64,000 bases of DNA from assembly GCA_022072055.1 (NCBI GenBank), contig JAJVIK010000004.1, forward strand, positions 62,001 through 126,000. Reading direction: 5' to 3'. Below the pieces are notes generated by a model. It was not told where the DNA came from and ran no database searches. It saw only the letters and a program-made list of their open reading frames with translations. How positions within the stretch are numbered: position 1 is the stretch's first letter; every line of letters begins with the position of its first letter. Of this stretch, positions 24,927 to 34,573 are shown piece by piece. Source of the stretch: a bacterium. Lineage in GTDB: Bacteria > Hinthialibacterota > Hinthialibacteria > OLB16. Position numbers and translations under genes: made by a program.

Positions 24927-27900
24927 CGTCGGAATCCTCTTCCAGCCCGCGCAGATCGCGCATCGGTTCAATCTCCGAGTTTTCTGCATTCTTGAGTTTG
25001 CGGTCGCTTTGGCTGGTGGTGAGATCCAGATCCCCGCAGCACGACCGATGGTCGCAGAATTCGCAGTCCTGCCTGTTTTCCGTTGGGACAAAGCTCCCGC
25101 CCGTGATCAGGCGAAGGAGCTTGGAGGCCACTCCCAATCCGTCCTGGAGTTTCTCCGGGGTCCATGAAATCCGTTCCCCATGTTCCTGCGCGCCGGGGAA
25201 GAAGTAACCGAACGACTCGACCTCGGCGTCCGGCCCGATGATCTCACGGAGTCGCTCGCGGACCAGGTCAATGTACAGCGCATGCTGAAGCAGCCGACCT
25301 TGGAGGAAGGGGTCCTTATTCCCGAACCGCTTGGCGCCTCCGGTCTTGTAGTCCCAGATCGCATAGCGGCCGGAGGAAGTCAGATCCACTCGGTCGATGC
25401 GCCCGCGAGCGCGGATCTCAACCCCTTCTTCCAGCTCCAGTCTCACCGGCTCAAGCGAGTCCAACGCGGTCGGAATGGCGCCGGAGCGCATCCCAACGGA
25501 TGCCTCGAGGAAAACGGGAGAGCCGGTCCGGCCAAAAACCTCCTCTTCAACCAGAAAGACATGCGCGGCGCGTTCGAGCTCGCGAAGCCGGTCCGAGAAC
25601 ACGCTCTCGCTCGGGGGCGGGATGTCCTCCCGATAGCGCTTGACCGCTCCCCGGAGAATCTCCTGGAGTAGACCCCAGTGGAGATCGCGCTTCGGCTTTT
25701 CCGAGCGGCGCATGAGTTCGGATAGGAACAAGTGGAAGACATCATGGAGCAACGAACCGAACTCGAGCGAATCGAGCCAGCGGGTCGGATCCTCCTCGAA
25801 ATCATCCGGCGGCTCGATACGAAGGACATGCTTGAAGAAATACGCGAGCGGACAGCGCCCGGCGGTTTGCAGGGCGCTCGCGGAAAGTGTCGGACCGGCC
25901 TGGGTTGTGGGGTCGTCCGGGCCGCCCTCAAAGCCCGCGATTCGTCCGTCGAAAGCAGTGAACCGATCCGAATCGCGGGCGAGGCGGGCGAGGAGACCTT
26001 GCCCGAGATGGGGATGGCAGGCCGCCACCGAGCCAAGCGCGGAGAGGCTCCCCCCAGATTCACCGAGCCTCCAGAGCCACCATTCGCCAAGATGGAGGGC
26101 GCGCTCCGCGGAAGACGGCGTGAAGGAGGCCAAGGGCAACCTTTCCGGGTCTACATCCGAGCAGCCTTCGAGTTGCTCTCCGAAGGCCGAGCTGGGAAAC
26201 ATTTCCCTGTCCTCCACCACCGAGCGGGAGGTGTAGCTCAGGGTCACCCGACCCCGTTGCCGCGCGAGCAGATATCGGAAGTTCTCCACTTTCCGTTCAA
26301 GGTGGTCCCTCGCGGTGGGGAGTTCAGGGGAGAGTCGGCGTCGCTCCCCATCGAGCAGCAACGGGTCCTGCAGTCCCACTCCCGGGAAACGGGTATCATC
26401 CAGTCCCAGGATATAGATGTGTTCGCGTCCTGAGTGGCCGCCGCCCGCAAGGCTCGACACATGCAGCGCGCCTTCCCTTGGGCGGCTGCCGAGAAGCGGA
26501 GTCCGTTCCGGCAAGCCCGCCAGCCAATCCCAGAGATCGAGGTCGGGCAAGCCGGAACCATCCTGAAACCACCCGTTGAGTTCTTCGATCTCCTCCAGGA
26601 ATTCCCTCCGCGCGAAGTTGTCGAGCTCATTCCGGGAGGAGACGGCGGTCTCCAGGAAGTCGCGCGCGCGCTCGACCACACAAAATGTGGTCTCCGTGAA
26701 GGGAGGGGTAAGATCCAGGAGCCTCCCCACCAGAGAGCTGAGAGCCTCCATCTCGGCAATGAACCGGCTCTCGTCTCGCCGGTGAACCTCCCCCTCGTCG
26801 TCACACGCCAAGACCTGACGCTCCGCTCGCCGCTTGAGGGCGGCGAGGCGCCCCTCGATCAGGGGAAGGTATCGTTCCCTCCCCCGACCGATGGCGAGCC
26901 CGCGCAGACATCTTCCCAAACGCGCGGACCCTCCCGGCCCCTCGAAATCCTCCGGGCAACGGATCAGGCCATCCTCCAGCATTCGGACCAGCAGCGCCTG
27001 AGGGAAGCCTTCTCGAATCCATTCAAGCCAAAGTGTGAGAGCCTTGCCCGGTCGCGAGTAGGAGGCGGGAATTCCATCGGCGAAGGTGATCGGTGGCGAG
27101 GCATTCTCTTCGCCGCACGCCAGCCAGAATCGAGATTCAAACAGCTCATGGAGAATTGGGACATAGGATTCCTTGTCCGAAGCCACGATTTCCACGCGGT
27201 CGAGCGGCGCGCCGGCCTCCAGGCAGCGACGGAGCGCCTCGCGCGCTTCGTTGATCTCCCCATGCGCATGGAAGAATGAGAGGTGCAGGCTGTCCGGCAA
27301 GGAATCGGGGCTATCCACGGGTAGTTTGATGAGATTCTCGGCGAGAACCGTCGTCAGAAGCTCCTTTTCAAGCCCTTGGAGCTCCAGATCCTCGGGGAGC
27401 AGCGCCACAACAGCCCCCGGCGCCGCATCGGGGTCGGTTCGCAGTCGCTCAAGCGCCAGCGCGAGGACACCCCCATGGTCGGTTCTCCTGATCCGGTCGA
27501 GTTCCTCGATCCATAGTCCGAGCAACATCCCGAGTTCTCTGCCCTTGATCGGCGCCTCGAAGCGTTCAGGGATGAGGTCCGCCGGGGACAGTCCCGCGCG
27601 GCGGAGTTCAATCAGGGTCGAGGCGAGTCGATCGAACAGCCGTGGGGTTGGAGTCAAGTTCCTCAGGTATCCCCCGCCGGTTCTAGCGGATCGTTCCCAA
27701 ACTCGCTGAGCGACGATGGATTGTCCGAGCTTGGAAAGGAGGCTGATCCGCAACGCCCGCATCCGAGGCGCGGCCAGGTCGCGCGCCAGGCCACGGACAG
27801 TCTTGACATGTAGGTTCACCACCCCGGTCCCCGAGCGCGCCAGAGCTTCCAGCCACTGGTGACCGGCGCGCGCGTTCGGGGCAAGGAGCCACTTTTCGCG

Positions 27901-27951
27901 GAGAGGGTGTTTGCGACAGATTTCAGCGAGCGCCTTAAGCAAGCGGTTCAT
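24913..27951 (-). CDS. addB: AddB-like PD-(D/E)XK exonuclease subunit with Fe-S cluster
   Basis: A 1012-residue partner of the AddA-like helicase; together they would resect double-strand breaks for recombination. The N-terminal half is an inactivated helicase-like fold with no proper Walker A. The C-terminal part holds GRIDRVDLTSSGRYAIWDYKTG, the D-x(n)-D-x-K core of a RecB-family nuclease. Cysteines in AGRCPLAYFFKH and in CEFCDHRSCCG give the four-ligand pattern of the AddB 4Fe-4S cluster. Its 3' end overlaps the helicase start, so the pair is one operon. Upstream is the repeat element at 28.0 kb. Confidence 0.88.
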   Translation of the reverse strand: MNRLLKALAEICRKHPLREKWLLAPNARAGHQWLEALARSGTGVVNLHVKTVRGLARDLAAPRMRALRISLLSKLGQSIVAQRVWERSARTGGGYLRNLTPTPRLFDRLASTLIELRRAGLSPADLIPERFEAPIKGRELGMLLGLWIEELDRIRRTDHGGVLALALERLRTDPDAAPGAVVALLPEDLELQGLEKELLTTVLAENLIKLPVDSPDSLPDSLHLSFFHAHGEINEAREALRRCLEAGAPLDRVEIVASDKESYVPILHELFESRFWLACGEENASPPITFADGIPASYSRPGKALTLWLEWIREGFPQALLVRMLEDGLIRCPEDFEGPGGSARLGRCLRGLAIGRGRERYLPLIEGRLAALKRRAERQVLACDDEGEVHRRDESRFIAEMEALSSLVGRLLDLTPPFTETTFCVVERARDFLETAVSSRNELDNFARREFLEEIEELNGWFQDGSGLPDLDLWDWLAGLPERTPLLGSRPREGALHVSSLAGGGHSGREHIYILGLDDTRFPGVGLQDPLLLDGERRRLSPELPTARDHLERKVENFRYLLARQRGRVTLSYTSRSVVEDREMFPSSAFGEQLEGCSDVDPERLPLASFTPSSAERALHLGEWWLWRLGESGGSLSALGSVAACHPHLGQGLLARLARDSDRFTAFDGRIAGFEGGPDDPTTQAGPTLSASALQTAGRCPLAYFFKHVLRIEPPDDFEEDPTRWLDSLEFGSLLHDVFHLFLSELMRRSEKPKRDLHWGLLQEILRGAVKRYREDIPPPSESVFSDRLRELERAAHVFLVEEEVFGRTGSPVFLEASVGMRSGAIPTALDSLEPVRLELEEGVEIRARGRIDRVDLTSSGRYAIWDYKTGGAKRFGNKDPFLQGRLLQHALYIDLVRERLREIIGPDAEVESFGYFFPGAQEHGERISWTPEKLQDGLGVASKLLRLITGGSFVPTENRQDCEFCDHRSCCGDLDLTTSQSDRKLKNAENSEIEPMRDLRGLEEDSDDDSA

Positions 27952-28011
27952 GGTCGAATCATATACGCGGCGAGGGCGAGACGCCCTTGGCGCGATGGAT
28001 GTCCGGTCCTC

Positions 28012-28307
28012 TCAAGCATTCCTCACTCGAATGTAACGTTGGAGGGACGCGGTCCCTCGCGTCCCGCGGTCCCTCGCGTCCCGCGGTCCCTCGCGTCCCG
28101 CGGTCCCTCGCGTCCCGTTGTCCCTCGCGACCCGTTGTCCCTCGCGTCCCGCGGTCCCTCGCGTCCCGCGGTCCCTCGCTTCCCGTTGTCTCTCGCGTCC
28201 CGTTGTCTTTCGCGTCCCGCGGTCTCTCGCTTCCCTCCCATCCCGTAAGACCGGCCACGACTGAGCGTGGCCCTCCAAGGCGCCACACGATAACGTTAAC
28301 CGCTCTA
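28012..28307. repeat. Dispersed repeat element, copy 1 (expanded)
   Basis: This stretch is homologous to 38579-38709 in reverse orientation. Read on the minus strand it starts TAGAGCGGTTAACGTT, then GGCGCCTTGGAG, the hairpin arms GGCCACG and CGTGGCC, and ends CCTCCAACGTTACATTCGAG, TGAGGAATGCTTGA. The TAG at the start (28305-28307) is the stop codon of ribD. Its middle is swollen by eleven 17-bp units. The ends are short imperfect inverted repeats (TAGAGC against the TCAAGC left end). No transposase is inside. Confidence 0.75.
28051..28237. repeat. Tandem array of eleven 17-bp units
   Basis: Units of GGTCCCTCGCGTCCCGC repeat head to tail over 187 bases, exactly eleven periods, with variants at a few positions (CCCGTT for CCCGCG, CTCGCTT, GACCC). 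As 17 is not a multiple of 3, frames through it read different repeated peptides, and it lacks stop codons in several frames on both strands. Any protein predicted across it is spurious. There are no spacers, so it is not a CRISPR array. Confidence 0.92.
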
Positions 28308-29420
28308 AAGAAGGTTCAGATAGCCGTGCACAATGACATCCGCGCCCATCGTCCGAATGTCAACCGATTGGAGCTCGACCCCATCCGCGATGGAGCTGCA
28401 CTGGTTGTTTCCGGGGAAGGGGGAGATCGCCTCGGCGTCATTCAGGATTTTCGGGCCGATCACGGCGTGGACCTCATCCACCAAGCCGGCATCCAGGAAT
28501 CCCGCGAGGGTCTGCGCGCCTCCCTCCACCAGGAGGCTGTCGACCTCTCGCTCGTGAAGGAGCGCAAGGAGCTCATGCAGGATGGATTCGCCCGGCTTGA
28601 GGTTTTCCCCGAGCAGGACTCCCTCCACCCCCGGCGGTTCCTCAAGCTTGCCGCGATAGCGCCGCGCCGAGATCACATGCAACACCGGCGCGTCCCGCGC
28701 GGTGGCGGCGAGCTTCCCGCCTCGCGGGAGTGAGCCGGTTCCGCCCAAGACAATTCGGAGGGGTTGTCTCGGCGGTGGCTCGGTCTTGATCCGGCAGGTG
28801 AGAATCGGGTCATCGGTGATCGCCGTGCGGTAACCCACGACAATCGCGCGGCGGCTCCTTCGGAGGTCATGGACCCACTCACGCGACTCCACGCCGGAAA
28901 TCCACTTGCTCGAACCGGTCGAAGCGGCGATCCGGCCATCCAGGGTCATGGCGTACTTGAGAGTCACCCACGGCCGTTTCCGAAGAACTCGAGAAAGAAA
29001 GGGTTGATTCAGGAGGCGCGCCTCCCGCTCCAAAACCCCGACCTCGACCTCGATGCCGCGCTCCCGCATCGCCGCCAGCGAACGGCCATCAGTGAGGGGA
29101 TTGGGGTCTTTCATCGCCACAACAACCCGCGCCACACCCGATTCGAGAACCCGGTCGAGGCACGGCGGGGTGCGGCCCCGGTGGGCGCAGGGTTCGAGGG
29201 TGACAAAGAGGGTGGCGCCGCGCGCCGCCTCGCCCGCGCGGTCCAGCGCAATCCGTTCGGCGTGTGCCTCTCCGCAACGTTCATGAAAGCCCTCGGCGAG
29301 GAGCTCCTTCCCCCGCGCGACCACCGCGCCGACCATCGGATTCGGCGAGGTCCAACCGACTCCCCGCGCCGCGAGCGCGAGAGCATGACGCATCCATTTC
29401 TCATCATCTGATGCGGTCAT
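28305..29420 (-). CDS. ribD: Bifunctional riboflavin-biosynthesis deaminase/reductase RibD
   Basis: A 371-residue protein for two early steps of riboflavin synthesis. The deaminase domain carries HAERIALDR (H-A-E) and PCAHRGRTPPC (zinc-binding cysteines); the C-terminal reductase domain starts near KRPWVTLKYAMTLDGRIA and includes SLLVEGGAQTLAGFLDAGLV. The length fits the bifunctional family. The ATG at 29420 has GAGG 7 bases upstream; an in-frame GTG at 29432 overlaps the rdgB stop. The stop TAG is the first triplet of the repeat element at 28307. It follows rdgB and hisF in one run of genes; no other rib gene is near. Confidence 0.95.
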   Translation of the reverse strand: MTASDDEKWMRHALALAARGVGWTSPNPMVGAVVARGKELLAEGFHERCGEAHAERIALDRAGEAARGATLFVTLEPCAHRGRTPPCLDRVLESGVARVVVAMKDPNPLTDGRSLAAMRERGIEVEVGVLEREARLLNQPFLSRVLRKRPWVTLKYAMTLDGRIAASTGSSKWISGVESREWVHDLRRSRRAIVVGYRTAITDDPILTCRIKTEPPPRQPLRIVLGGTGSLPRGGKLAATARDAPVLHVISARRYRGKLEEPPGVEGVLLGENLKPGESILHELLALLHEREVDSLLVEGGAQTLAGFLDAGLVDEVHAVIGPKILNDAEAISPFPGNNQCSSIADGVELQSVDIRTMGADVIVHGYLNLL

Positions 29421-29428
29421 TGCGCGCC

Positions 29429-30022
29429 TCACTTGCCAAGCTGTTTCAGGAACTCGCGGACCGCCGCGAGGGCTTTCCCACGGTGGCTGATCGCGTGTTT
29501 TTCCCCCGGGGGAAGCTCCGCCATCGAACGGTCCATGCCCGGCGGCTGGAAGATCGGATCATAGCCGAACCCTTGGGAGCCGCGCGGGGCGTCCAGAATC
29601 CGCCCCTCGCACTCACCGCTCGCCTGAAAGAGGATCTTCCCATCCCCGAATAGAGTGGCGCAGCACACGAACCGAGCGGTCCGCTTGTCCGGTGGAACAG
29701 CGCTAAGCTTTTCCAGGAGGAATCGATTCCGTTCGCCATCCGACTCCTTGCCGCCATAGCGGGCTGAATAGACCCCCGGCTCGCCGCCAAGGGCATCCAC
29801 CACCAGGCCGGAATCATCCGCTAGGCTCCACAACCCGGTGAAGAGACTGGCCTCGCGCGCCTTCTTTTCAGAGTTCGCCTCGAAGGTAAGGCCATCCTCC
29901 ACAACTTCGGGGTACTCCGGAAACTCCTCCAGGGAAACCACCTCAAAGGGGAGTCCCTCGAGTAGCTGCCCGAGCTCCAGGGCCTTCTTGCGGTTCCGGC
30001 TGGCGAGGAGGATGGGCCTCAT
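29429..30022 (-). CDS. rdgB: XTP/dITP pyrophosphatase (RdgB/HAM1)
   Basis: A 197-residue house-cleaning NTPase that hydrolyses dITP and XTP to monophosphates and keeps deaminated purines out of [20 protein letters not shown] is the N-terminal nucleotide site, [23 protein letters not shown] the metal and substrate loop, [12 protein letters not shown] the second signature and AISHRGKAL the C-terminal SHR-x-KA motif. All match the family. The ATG overlaps the hisF stop by 4 bases. Confidence 0.95.
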   Translation of the reverse strand: MRPILLASRNRKKALELGQLLEGLPFEVVSLEEFPEYPEVVEDGLTFEANSEKKAREASLFTGLWSLADDSGLVVDALGGEPGVYSARYGGKESDGERNRFLLEKLSAVPPDKRTARFVCCATLFGDGKILFQASGECEGRILDAPRGSQGFGYDPIFQPPGMDRSMAELPPGEKHAISHRGKALAAVREFLKQLGK

Positions 30023-30801
30023 GCGGAGAGCTTGTGGCGCACGGTCACTCCGCGCCCCCGGAGGTACTCGTGCGCCTGATCCACGGTGTATTCGCCGAAG
30101 TGAAAGATAGAGGCCACCAGGGCGGCATCCGCCTTCCCTTCGGTGACCGCCTCGCAGAGGTGCTGGAGGTTGCCCGCGCCGCCGGAGGCGATTACCGGTA
30201 TCTTCACCGCCTCGGCGATCGCGCGAGTGAGAGGAAGGTCATAGCCATCCCTGGTTCCGTCTGCATCCATGCTGGTGAGCAGGATTTCGCCCGCTCCGCG
30301 GCGCTCGACCTCCCGCGCCCACAGGACCGCGTCCCGGCCGGTCGGGCGACGTCCCCCATGGGTGTAAACCTCCCAGGGTCCGACCCCTTTTCGGCGGATT
30401 GTGGAGCGTGCATCAATCGCCACCACAATGCACTGACAGCCGAAATAGCGCGCACCTTCGTTGACCAGATCGGGTTGAAGCACCGCCGCGGTGTTGATGG
30501 AAATCTTGTCCGCCCCGGCTTCCAAGAGACGGCGCATGTCGGCGACCGAGCGGATGCCCCCGCCGACCGTGAGCGGCATGAACACCTGCTCCGCGGTGCG
30601 CGCCACCACATCCACCATCGTGTCGCGGTGATCGCTGGAGGCGGTGATATCGAGGAAGGTGAGTTCATCCGCGCCCTGTTCGTCGTAGCGTTTGGCCACC
30701 TCCACCGGGTCCCCGGCGTCGCGGATGTCGATGAAATTGACCCCCTTGACCACTCGTCCCTGGTCCACATCCAGGCAAGGGATAATCCGTTTCGCGAGCA
30801 C
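30019..30801 (-). CDS. hisF: Imidazole glycerol phosphate synthase, cyclase subunit HisF
   Basis: A 260-residue TIM barrel that, with HisH, makes imidazole glycerol phosphate and AICAR in histidine synthesis. [23 protein letters not shown] holds the catalytic D11, [17 protein letters not shown] and [18 protein letters not shown] (catalytic D130 region) follow, and [14 protein letters not shown] binds phosphate. Its partner hisH and other his genes are not in the window, so hisF stands apart from a his operon. The gene starts 2 bases after the sugar-isomerase stop. Confidence 0.96.
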   Translation of the reverse strand: MLAKRIIPCLDVDQGRVVKGVNFIDIRDAGDPVEVAKRYDEQGADELTFLDITASSDHRDTMVDVVARTAEQVFMPLTVGGGIRSVADMRRLLEAGADKISINTAAVLQPDLVNEGARYFGCQCIVVAIDARSTIRRKGVGPWEVYTHGGRRPTGRDAVLWAREVERRGAGEILLTSMDADGTRDGYDLPLTRAIAEAVKIPVIASGGAGNLQHLCEAVTEGKADAALVASIFHFGEYTVDQAHEYLRGRGVTVRHKLSA

Positions 30802-30803
30802 TG

Positions 30804-31583
30804 TTACCAGCCTCTTCCTTCCACTAGCCCGCGCGAGGCCAGGTAATCAAAGCTTTTCCGCGCGCTCTCGATCGGAGGCCCTGGGCAGATGTCCTGCTCC
30901 ACCAGGAGCCATTTCACACCGGCCTTCTCCGCCGCCGCGAAGATCCCATCCCAATCGAGAATCCCCGATCCGATTTCCGCGAAGGAGCGGTTCGCGTCCC
31001 CCGCCATGTCCTTGATGTGCAGGAGCGCCACCCGACCGGCATAGCGGTTCAGGTACCCCACCGGACTCTCGCCGCCGTGTTGCACCCAATAGGTGTCCAG
31101 CTCGGCGAGGAGGTTCTCCGGCGCGGCGAGGGACAGCAACAGGTCCAGATAGTACTGGCCGTTTTCTTTGCCGCTGAACTCAAAGGAATGGTTGTGATAC
31201 GAAAGCGATAGGCCCCTCTCCCGGAGCCTGGCCCCGACCTTATCCAGGATCCGCGCCGCATCACGGTACCCATCCGCCCCTTTGTCTTGAAACTCTTGGG
31301 GAAGATAGGGGCAGACAATTCGGCTGTTGCCGATCCGGAGGTTGTAGTCGATCACTTGGTCCAAGCTCCCTTCAAGCTGATCGATCCCATGGTGGGAACC
31401 CGCCGCCTCCAGGTTGTTCTCCTCCAGCAGCATCTTCATTTCCTTGGTGGAAAGTCCGCCATCCCCCGCGAGTTCCACTCCCTGGTACCCAATCTCGGCC
31501 ACCGCGCGGATGGTCGCTCGAAAGTCCTTGGCGCAATCCTCGCGGAGCGTGTAAAGCTGGATGCCGACCGGAATCTTGGACAT
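30804..31583 (-). CDS. Sugar phosphate isomerase/epimerase (xylose-isomerase-like TIM barrel)
   Basis: A 259-residue AP-endonuclease-2-type barrel. [69 protein letters not shown] and [13 protein letters not shown] carry the metal-binding His, Glu and Asp residues of the family. The fold is known to isomerise or epimerise sugars and inositols (IolE/IolI, Hyi). No exact substrate can be given. The ATG at 31583 has GGAGG 9 bases upstream. Confidence 0.88.
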   Translation of the reverse strand: MSKIPVGIQLYTLREDCAKDFRATIRAVAEIGYQGVELAGDGGLSTKEMKMLLEENNLEAAGSHHGIDQLEGSLDQVIDYNLRIGNSRIVCPYLPQEFQDKGADGYRDAARILDKVGARLRERGLSLSYHNHSFEFSGKENGQYYLDLLLSLAAPENLLAELDTYWVQHGGESPVGYLNRYAGRVALLHIKDMAGDANRSFAEIGSGILDWDGIFAAAEKAGVKWLLVEQDICPGPPIESARKSFDYLASRGLVEGRGW

Positions 31584-31642
31584 GAGGGAAAACCTCCGAG
31601 GTGGGATGCCGAAATGATCATCCGAAATGGGGCGGAAGCTTG

Positions 31643-32755
31643 TCAAGCGCGAGCGCTCGCCTCCGCCATGCGACGTAGAATCCCAATCCCACGCCTGATG
31701 GTCTCGTCCGGCGCGGCGAACGAGATCCGGAAGTGGGTCTTGCGCTCCGAAAAAACGCTCCCCGGGACAACCAGCAGATCGTTCTTGATCGCCTCGGCGC
31801 AGAATGAATCCCCATCGCCCCCCGGAGCTTCAGGGAAGATGTAAAAGGCCCCGCCGGGTTTGGAGACTGTAAAGGAATCCTTGAGGCCGCCGTAAATCAG
31901 GTCCCGCTTGGCGCGATAGGCCTCCCAATGGGGGCGCATGTCGAGATCAAGCGCCGCAATCCCCATCTGTTGGCCCACGCTCGGCGCGCACACGAACGAG
32001 TATTGCTGGAGCTCCTCCATCGCCGCGATCGCATCAGACGGCCCCACCGCGTAACCAAGACGCCACCCGGTCATCGCATAGGTCTTCGAGAATCCCCCCA
32101 AAACCATCGTGTTCTCATGAACATCGCCCATCGAGACATACGGCTCATCATAGACAAACAGGTCGTAAATCTCATCCGAGATCACCAACAGATCTCGTGA
32201 GCGCGCCAGCGCGGCGATCCCCTCGAGCTCCGCTCGACCGGCAACCGCTCCGGTGGGATTGGCGGGACTGTTGACCAGGATCGCGCGGGTCTTGTCGGTG
32301 AGGCGCGGCGCGATGCGCTCGGCGGTGAGACGGAAATCCGGATAGAGGTCCACATACACCGGGACCGCGCCGATCAGATTGAGGAGGTGCTTGTACATGA
32401 CAAAGTAAGGCTCCGGAACGATGACCTCATCTCCCGGATCGAAGAGCGCCATGAAAGCCAGGAGGATTCCACCGGAGGTTCCGGAGGTGATCAGGACTCC
32501 ATCACTCCCAATCGTCTTCTTGGCCGAAAGCTTCTCAACCACCTTGTCCTTAAGCGCCTGGACCCCGCCGGTCTGAGTGTAGCGGTTGTGACCCTCATCC
32601 ATGGCCTTGAGCGCCACCCGTCGGAGTTCCGGAGGAATATCAAAGTCCGGCTGTCCGATGCTCAGGTTGCAGGGGTCCTTCATTTTCCCCGCGAGGGCGA
32701 AAACCTTCCGGATTCCGGAGGAGTCGATTCGGTCCATTCGTTCGGCAAGTAGCAT
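31643..32755 (-). CDS. PLP-dependent class I/II aminotransferase
   Basis: A 370-residue fold-type I aminotransferase. CNLSIGQPDFDIPPELR starts the domain, SPANPTGAVAGRAE and SDEIYDLFVYD hold the cofactor residues (the N-P-T-G and D-x-x-Y sites), and GGFSKTYAMTGWRLGYAVG has the Schiff-base lysine. FRISFAAPDETI supplies the substrate-binding arginine. It resembles the aspartate/aromatic/N-succinyl-diaminopimelate group; the amino donor is not clear. The ATG at 32755 was chosen at the conserved N-terminus. It follows the metallo-hydrolase by 22 bases. Confidence 0.88.
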   Translation of the reverse strand: MLLAERMDRIDSSGIRKVFALAGKMKDPCNLSIGQPDFDIPPELRRVALKAMDEGHNRYTQTGGVQALKDKVVEKLSAKKTIGSDGVLITSGTSGGILLAFMALFDPGDEVIVPEPYFVMYKHLLNLIGAVPVYVDLYPDFRLTAERIAPRLTDKTRAILVNSPANPTGAVAGRAELEGIAALARSRDLLVISDEIYDLFVYDEPYVSMGDVHENTMVLGGFSKTYAMTGWRLGYAVGPSDAIAAMEELQQYSFVCAPSVGQQMGIAALDLDMRPHWEAYRAKRDLIYGGLKDSFTVSKPGGAFYIFPEAPGGDGDSFCAEAIKNDLLVVPGSVFSERKTHFRISFAAPDETIRRGIGILRRMAEASARA

Positions 32756-32777
32756 GCTTTGTTCCTTGTTCTCGTCA

Positions 32778-34175
32778 TCAGACGAGTGGGTATTCCTTGT
32801 ACAGCTCCGGCACGGTGACATCCCGGTCGCCTTTGTCGGCCAGGAATCGGGCGTAGGCCTCGCACTGCTCCTCCTCACCGTGCACCAGGAAGATCTTTTC
32901 GACCGCGCTCCCCAGGCCCTGTCGATATTCAAACAACTCGTCCCGGTCGGCGTGACCGGAGAAGGCGTTGATAACCTCGACCTTGGCATCGACCGGATGC
33001 ATCAGGCCGAAGATGCGGACCTCGGCGTCTCCGCGCAGGATCTTGCGCCCCAGGGTGTAGTGGGCCTGAAATCCGACAATCAGGATCGTGCAGCGCTCGT
33101 CCGAGATGTGGTTGCGCAGATGGTGCAGCACACGCCCCGCCTCGCACATCCCGGAGGGAGCGATGATGATACAGGATCCCGGCATGTCGTTGATCGCCTT
33201 GGAATCCTCCACGCTGGTGACATAAGAGAGACCCTCGAACGAAAAGGGGCTGTCGTTATGATTGTTGAACAGCAACACCTCCTCGTCGTAGCATTCCGGA
33301 TGCATTCGGAAGACCTGGGTGATGTTGGTGGCGAGCGGGCTGTCCACGAACACCGGAAGCTTGGGGATCTTCTTAGCGAGCAGGAGCTTCTTGAGGGCGA
33401 AGACAATCTCCTGGGCGCGCTCCAAGGCGAAACTCGGGATGATGATCTTGCCCTTCCTGGCCACTGTCTCGTTGATGATCCTGGCGAGGTGGTCATCGCG
33501 GGTTTCGATTGGCTCGTGCAAGCGGTCCCCGTAGGTGGATTCCGAGACAAAGAACTCCACTCCTTGGGGGTAGACCGGATCCTTGAGGATCGGGAGCCCC
33601 TTCCGTCCAAGGTCCCCCGAGAACAGGAACCGGCGCTTCTCGGCGTTCTCCTCCAGGTCCAGCAGGACCACCGCCGAGCCGAGAACATGCGCGGCGTTGT
33701 GGAAGGTGAGCTGGACTCCCGGCGAGATGGGGAGCGTGGTGTTGTAATCAATCGCCACAAAACGCGAAAGGCAGGCGCGGGCGTCCGCCTCATCGTAGAT
33801 CGGGGTGATCCGGTCTTTCTCCCCGCGCTCCTCGGCCTTGCGATTGTAGAACTCGGCGTCCTTGACCTGGATGTAGGCCGAGTCCATGAGCATCAACGAG
33901 CATAGGTCGCGGGTTGCGAAGGTGGTGTAGATGACCCCCTTGAAGCCGTTCTTGACCAGGGTGGGGATGCTCCCTGTGTGGTCAATGTGGGCGTGCGAAA
34001 GGACCATGACATCGATGCTTTTCGGATCGAAGGGAAGCTCGCGATTCAGCCGGTTGGACTCGCTCCGTTTGCCCTGGAAGAACCCGCAGTCCAGGAGGAT
34101 CCGCTTCCCCTGGACCGTGAGGATATGCATGGAGCCGGTCACCTCGCGGACCGCGCCCATGAATTGGATGTGCAT
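32778..34175 (-). CDS. Beta-CASP metallo-beta-lactamase RNA-processing-type hydrolase
   Basis: A 465-residue MBL-fold enzyme. VLSHAHIDHTGSIPTLV has the HxHxDH zinc motif; GDLGRKGLPILKDP is the next metal ligand region. The beta-CASP insert follows (ESTYGDRLHE, FALERAQEI, DSPLATNITQVF, APSGMCEAGRVLHHL), with NAFSGHADRDEL as its C-terminal motif. Bacterial relatives are RNA-specific endo/exonucleases near CPSF73. The start is the ATG at 34175 (MHIQFMGAV); the frame runs on to 34637 without similarity. It heads a run of six close same-strand genes (MBL, aminotransferase, isomerase, hisF, rdgB, ribD). Confidence 0.9.
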   Translation of the reverse strand: MHIQFMGAVREVTGSMHILTVQGKRILLDCGFFQGKRSESNRLNRELPFDPKSIDVMVLSHAHIDHTGSIPTLVKNGFKGVIYTTFATRDLCSLMLMDSAYIQVKDAEFYNRKAEERGEKDRITPIYDEADARACLSRFVAIDYNTTLPISPGVQLTFHNAAHVLGSAVVLLDLEENAEKRRFLFSGDLGRKGLPILKDPVYPQGVEFFVSESTYGDRLHEPIETRDDHLARIINETVARKGKIIIPSFALERAQEIVFALKKLLLAKKIPKLPVFVDSPLATNITQVFRMHPECYDEEVLLFNNHNDSPFSFEGLSYVTSVEDSKAINDMPGSCIIIAPSGMCEAGRVLHHLRNHISDERCTILIVGFQAHYTLGRKILRGDAEVRIFGLMHPVDAKVEVINAFSGHADRDELFEYRQGLGSAVEKIFLVHGEEEQCEAYARFLADKGDRDVTVPELYKEYPLV

Positions 34176-34337
34176 GGAGGACTCCCCGAAAGTGTTCGGT
34201 GAACAGACAAGGGAGTTTAGCGTGGGGAGTGCCTTGAACAAGCCCAACTGGAGCGCCTCGAAAAAGGGCGTGCCGACAAGGGTTAACCGCCTGCTTGAAA
34301 CGAGGTACATTGATGTGAGATTTGTAACGAGAACAGC

Positions 34338-34559
34338 ATGAAGGAACCGACAAAAAAGGACCTCGACCCCCGCTTCCAGGGGGTTGTCGCGGAGGCTGGC
34401 TCCTCCCCTTCCCCCGCTCCTCTGGAATCGCCGTGCGACGAAGCCCTCGATTGGGACCTCGTGATCACCCCGCAACCTCGAGGAGTGGACGCGATCCAAG
34501 TCAAGTTCCGCTATGTTGGGAGGGGTAGACCTCTCCCGATTGACGATCCCATGGCATAG
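34338..34559 (+). CDS. Small hypothetical protein
   Basis: A 73-residue acidic protein with no recognised family. The C-terminal part, VDAIQVKFRYVGRGRPLPID, shows some beta-strand character. It lies 14 bases before the next small gene and 350 bases before rhaB. The ribosome-binding site is weak. It could be an antitoxin- or adaptor-like partner of the next protein, or the first part of a once longer gene; neither is shown. Confidence 0.45.
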   Translation: MKEPTKKDLDPRFQGVVAEAGSSPSPAPLESPCDEALDWDLVITPQPRGVDAIQVKFRYVGRGRPLPIDDPMA

Positions 34560-34573
34560 GGCGGCGATTGTCC

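Noticed and set aside
28051-28237. CRISPR array
   Set aside because: The units are directly joined with no unique spacers, and no cas genes are nearby.
28012-28278. Long open frames across the 17-bp repeat, on both strands
   Set aside because: Their peptides are only the repeat read in each frame; a 17-base period without stops opens several frames at once.
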